The notes beneath the pieces were generated by a model. The model saw only the letters and a list, made by a program, of their open reading frames with translations. It was not told where the DNA came from and ran no database searches. Positions 12,649 to 13,912 of a stretch of 13,912 nt of DNA are shown here, piece after piece (positions within the stretch are counted from its first letter, which is position 1; every line of letters starts with the position of its first letter). Origin of the DNA: Verrucomicrobiota bacterium (GTDB lineage: Bacteria; Verrucomicrobiota; Verrucomicrobiia; Opitutales; Opitutaceae); NCBI GenBank assembly GCA_030916665.1, contig JAUPWC010000442.1:1-13912 (forward strand), in the 5' to 3' direction. The translations under genes and the position numbers were made by a program.

Positions 12649-13713
12649 TCACACACGGGACATGACCTCCAGGGTTTCATCGTTCTCGGCGGCGGTGCCG
12701 ACGGTGATGCGGATGGTGTTGGGCACGTCCTTGCTGCGGTCGCGCCAGATGACACCGGTGCCGCGGGCGAGGGCCATGGCCTTGGCGGAGTCGGGCACCT
12801 CGACGAGCAGGTAATTGGTGTCGGTGGGCCAGACCTTTTTCACTGCGGGCAGCTTCGCCAGCGCGACGGCGAGACGGGCGCGCTCGCTGAGCAAAGTCGC
12901 CACCGATCGCTGCGCGGCGGCGAGGCCCTCGTCGGAGAGGGCGCCGAGGGCGGCGAGCACCACGGGCACGGGGACGGGGTAGGGGGCGATGACCTTCTGC
13001 AGCACGGCGATGACGGCCGGGTCGGCGATGGTCGTGCCCACGCGGGCGCCGGCCAGACCGAAGGCCTTGGAGAGCGTGCGCAGGATGACAAGGTTGGGAT
13101 TGGCCGGAATTTCCGTCGCAAGGCTCGGCTGGTCGGAGAAGTCCACGTAGGCCTCGTCCACGACCACGACGGCGCGGCCGGCGAGCAAGCGCACGACCTT
13201 GAGCACGGCGTCGCGCGCGAGCAGTCCGCCGGTGGGGTTGTTCGGCGAGCAGAGGAAGACGAGTTTCACCTCGGAGGTGACCGCCTTGAGCACCGCCTCG
13301 GTGTCGAGGGCGAAGTCCTGGTCGCGGAGCAGCGGGACCTTGACGACCTTTGCGCCCTGGATGCCGGCGGCGACGACATACATGCCGTAGGTCGGTGGCG
13401 TGATGAGAATGGCATCCTGCCCGGCGCGGCAGAAGGTGCGCAGAAGAAGATCGATGCCCTCGTCGGAACCGCGGGTGACGAGGCACTGCGCCGGCGTCAC
13501 GCCGTAGAGGGCCGCGAGTTTCGCGACGAGGTCGGGCGGCTGCGGGTCGGGGTAACGGTTGAACAGCGGCTGGCCCGCGGCGGGGGTCTCGGGATTCTCG
13601 TTGGCGTCGAGCCAGACGCGACCGCCCTTGGCCTCCTTGCGCGCGGAGCTGTAGGGCGCGAGCGCGAGGATGTCGGGACGGACGAGGGCGAGGACGGATT
13701 CGACGGAGCTCAT
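12649..13713 (-). CDS. hisC: Histidinol-phosphate aminotransferase
   Basis: A 354-residue fold-type I PLP enzyme converting imidazole acetol phosphate to histidinol phosphate (step 7) with glutamate as amino donor. LDANENP (35-41) is the substrate-gate block. RGSDEGIDLLLRTFC (81-95) and PPTYGMY (106-112) follow. SPNNPTGG (156-163) holds the PLP-contacting Asn, VVDEAYVDF (184-192) the PLP-ring Asp186, and LRTLSKAFGLAGARVG (211-226) the Schiff-base Lys216. The C-terminal domain ends with RITVGTAAENDETLEVM. The length is typical. The start at 13713 gives MSSVESVLALVRPDILAL and lies 3 bp from the palindrome at 13717-13777, so the whole upstream leader is the repeat itself (CTACAACC before ATG). 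It starts 15 bp beyond the hisD stop codon. Confidence 0.97.
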   Translation of the reverse strand: MSSVESVLALVRPDILALAPYSSARKEAKGGRVWLDANENPETPAAGQPLFNRYPDPQPPDLVAKLAALYGVTPAQCLVTRGSDEGIDLLLRTFCRAGQDAILITPPTYGMYVVAAGIQGAKVVKVPLLRDQDFALDTEAVLKAVTSEVKLVFLCSPNNPTGGLLARDAVLKVVRLLAGRAVVVVDEAYVDFSDQPSLATEIPANPNLVILRTLSKAFGLAGARVGTTIADPAVIAVLQKVIAPYPVPVPVVLAALGALSDEGLAAAQRSVATLLSERARLAVALAKLPAVKKVWPTDTNYLLVEVPDSAKAMALARGTGVIWRDRSKDVPNTIRITVGTAAENDETLEVMSRV

Positions 13714-13716
13714 GGT

Positions 13717-13777
13717 TGTAGCGGCGGTCTATGACCGCCGACGGGCGAGGGGACGGCGGTCATAGACCGCCGCTACA
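13717..13777. repeat. Paired palindromic REP-like element, GTAG-foot family (hisD-hisC junction)
   Basis: Two perfect 24-bp inverted arms (13717-13740 and 13754-13777) around a 13-bp loop. Each arm is TGTAG followed by stem CGGCGGTC with GACCGCCG around TAT. It is the same family as 864-921. The element lies inside the 3' end of hisD, supplies 15 codons and the TAG stop, and ends 3 bp before the hisC ATG. A full-length 24-bp stem or two smaller hairpins are both possible in RNA. Confidence 0.92.
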
Positions 13778-13912
13778 GCAAGTTTCTCCAACCGCACGGT
13801 CACGGCGCGGCGGTGGGCGATCAGGTTTTCCGCGGTGGCGAGGCGCTCGACCACGGGGCCGAGTTTGCGCAGGCCGCGCGGGCTGGCTTCCTGCACGGTC
13901 ATCGTGCGCTGG
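13729..13912 (-). CDS. hisD: Histidinol dehydrogenase, C-terminal end (cut by right edge)
   Basis: Sixty codons plus stop of the zinc enzyme that oxidises histidinol to histidine (last two steps). The visible part reads RTMTVQEASPRGLRKLGP (2-19 of the fragment), then ERLATAENLIAHRRAVTVRL (22-41). Glu28 and His33 of the fragment, in the AENLIAH context, correspond to the C-terminal zinc-ligand pair of E. coli HisD (AERLTAH). HisD proteins usually end soon after the following 'RL..L' segment, here LEKLA. In this copy the frame continues into the palindrome and adds VAAVYDRRPLARRRS before a TAG at 13731-13729. The catalytic core is outside the window. Because hisD ends 15 bp before hisC on the same strand, the two are almost certainly co-transcribed. 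Confidence 0.93.
   Translation of the reverse strand, partial: QRTMTVQEASPRGLRKLGPVVERLATAENLIAHRRAVTVRLEKLAVAAVYDRRPLARRRS

Noticed and set aside
11884..13734. Long plus-strand open frame opposite hisB and hisC
   Set aside because: Same explanation: a GC-driven antisense shadow with low-complexity composition, covering two certain his genes.
864..13777. CRISPR array
   Set aside because: Repeats are palindromic, dispersed between genes and from several families; there are no evenly spaced direct repeats with unique spacers and no cas genes.
13778..13912. His leader peptide or T-box control of the operon
   Set aside because: The operon start (hisG side) lies outside the window, and no His-rich short frame or T-box-like structure was seen inside it.

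Overview
This is a GC-rich (roughly two-thirds G+C by eye) bacterial chromosomal window, 13.9 kb long, with 13 protein-coding genes. Two are cut by the edges: glyS on the left and hisD on the right. Several things suggest a verrucomicrobial genome, probably of the Opitutaceae type: the gene repertoire (dimeric-type glycyl-tRNA synthetase, PqqL-like M16 peptidase, YceI, unanchored TonB-C protein, secreted clan GH-A-like hydrolase), very high GC, start codons without Shine-Dalgarno sequences, and intergenic gaps full of small palindromic elements. The taxonomic call is inference from one window.

Right-hand region, about 8.2-13.9 kb, minus strand: a histidine biosynthesis operon transcribed right to left in the order hisD (3' end only)-hisC-hisB-hisH-hisA-hisF-hisIE. 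This is the Escherichia coli order, with the same two fusions: hisB joins histidinol-phosphate phosphatase to imidazoleglycerol-phosphate dehydratase, and hisIE joins the cyclohydrolase to the pyrophosphohydrolase. Together the genes cover every step after the hisG reaction. hisG and the rest of hisD should lie to the right of the window. Unlike the tightly packed E. coli operon, every junction here holds a palindromic repeat of about 50-100 bp. The repeat supplies the stop codon of hisD and that of hisA.

Middle, 5.25-8.11 kb, minus strand: a 951-residue exported M16 zinc peptidase downstream of hisIE, separated from it by another palindrome. Between it and the plus-strand genes is a 272-bp gap holding three or more palindromic units from three families.

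Left-centre, 3.1-4.98 kb, plus strand: a possible three-gene unit encoding an exported protein with a TonB C-terminal-type domain, a small acidic cytoplasmic protein of unknown function, and an exported YceI-family protein. A divergent promoter region carrying a nested inverted repeat separates it from a minus-strand exported protein of unknown function.

Left, minus strand: the exported glycosidase-like TIM-barrel protein and the N-terminal half of glycyl-tRNA synthetase, with another palindrome between them.

The most interesting signal is the repeat landscape. At least four families occur twice or more in this short window. Three of them keep a constant foot (GTAG, GGAG or GTGGG type) and loop class while the stem sequence varies with compensating changes. 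That is the layout expected of REP elements mobilised by RAYT (TnpA-REP) transposases, but no RAYT gene is in the window. No tRNA, rRNA, CRISPR array, insertion sequence or phage gene was seen.
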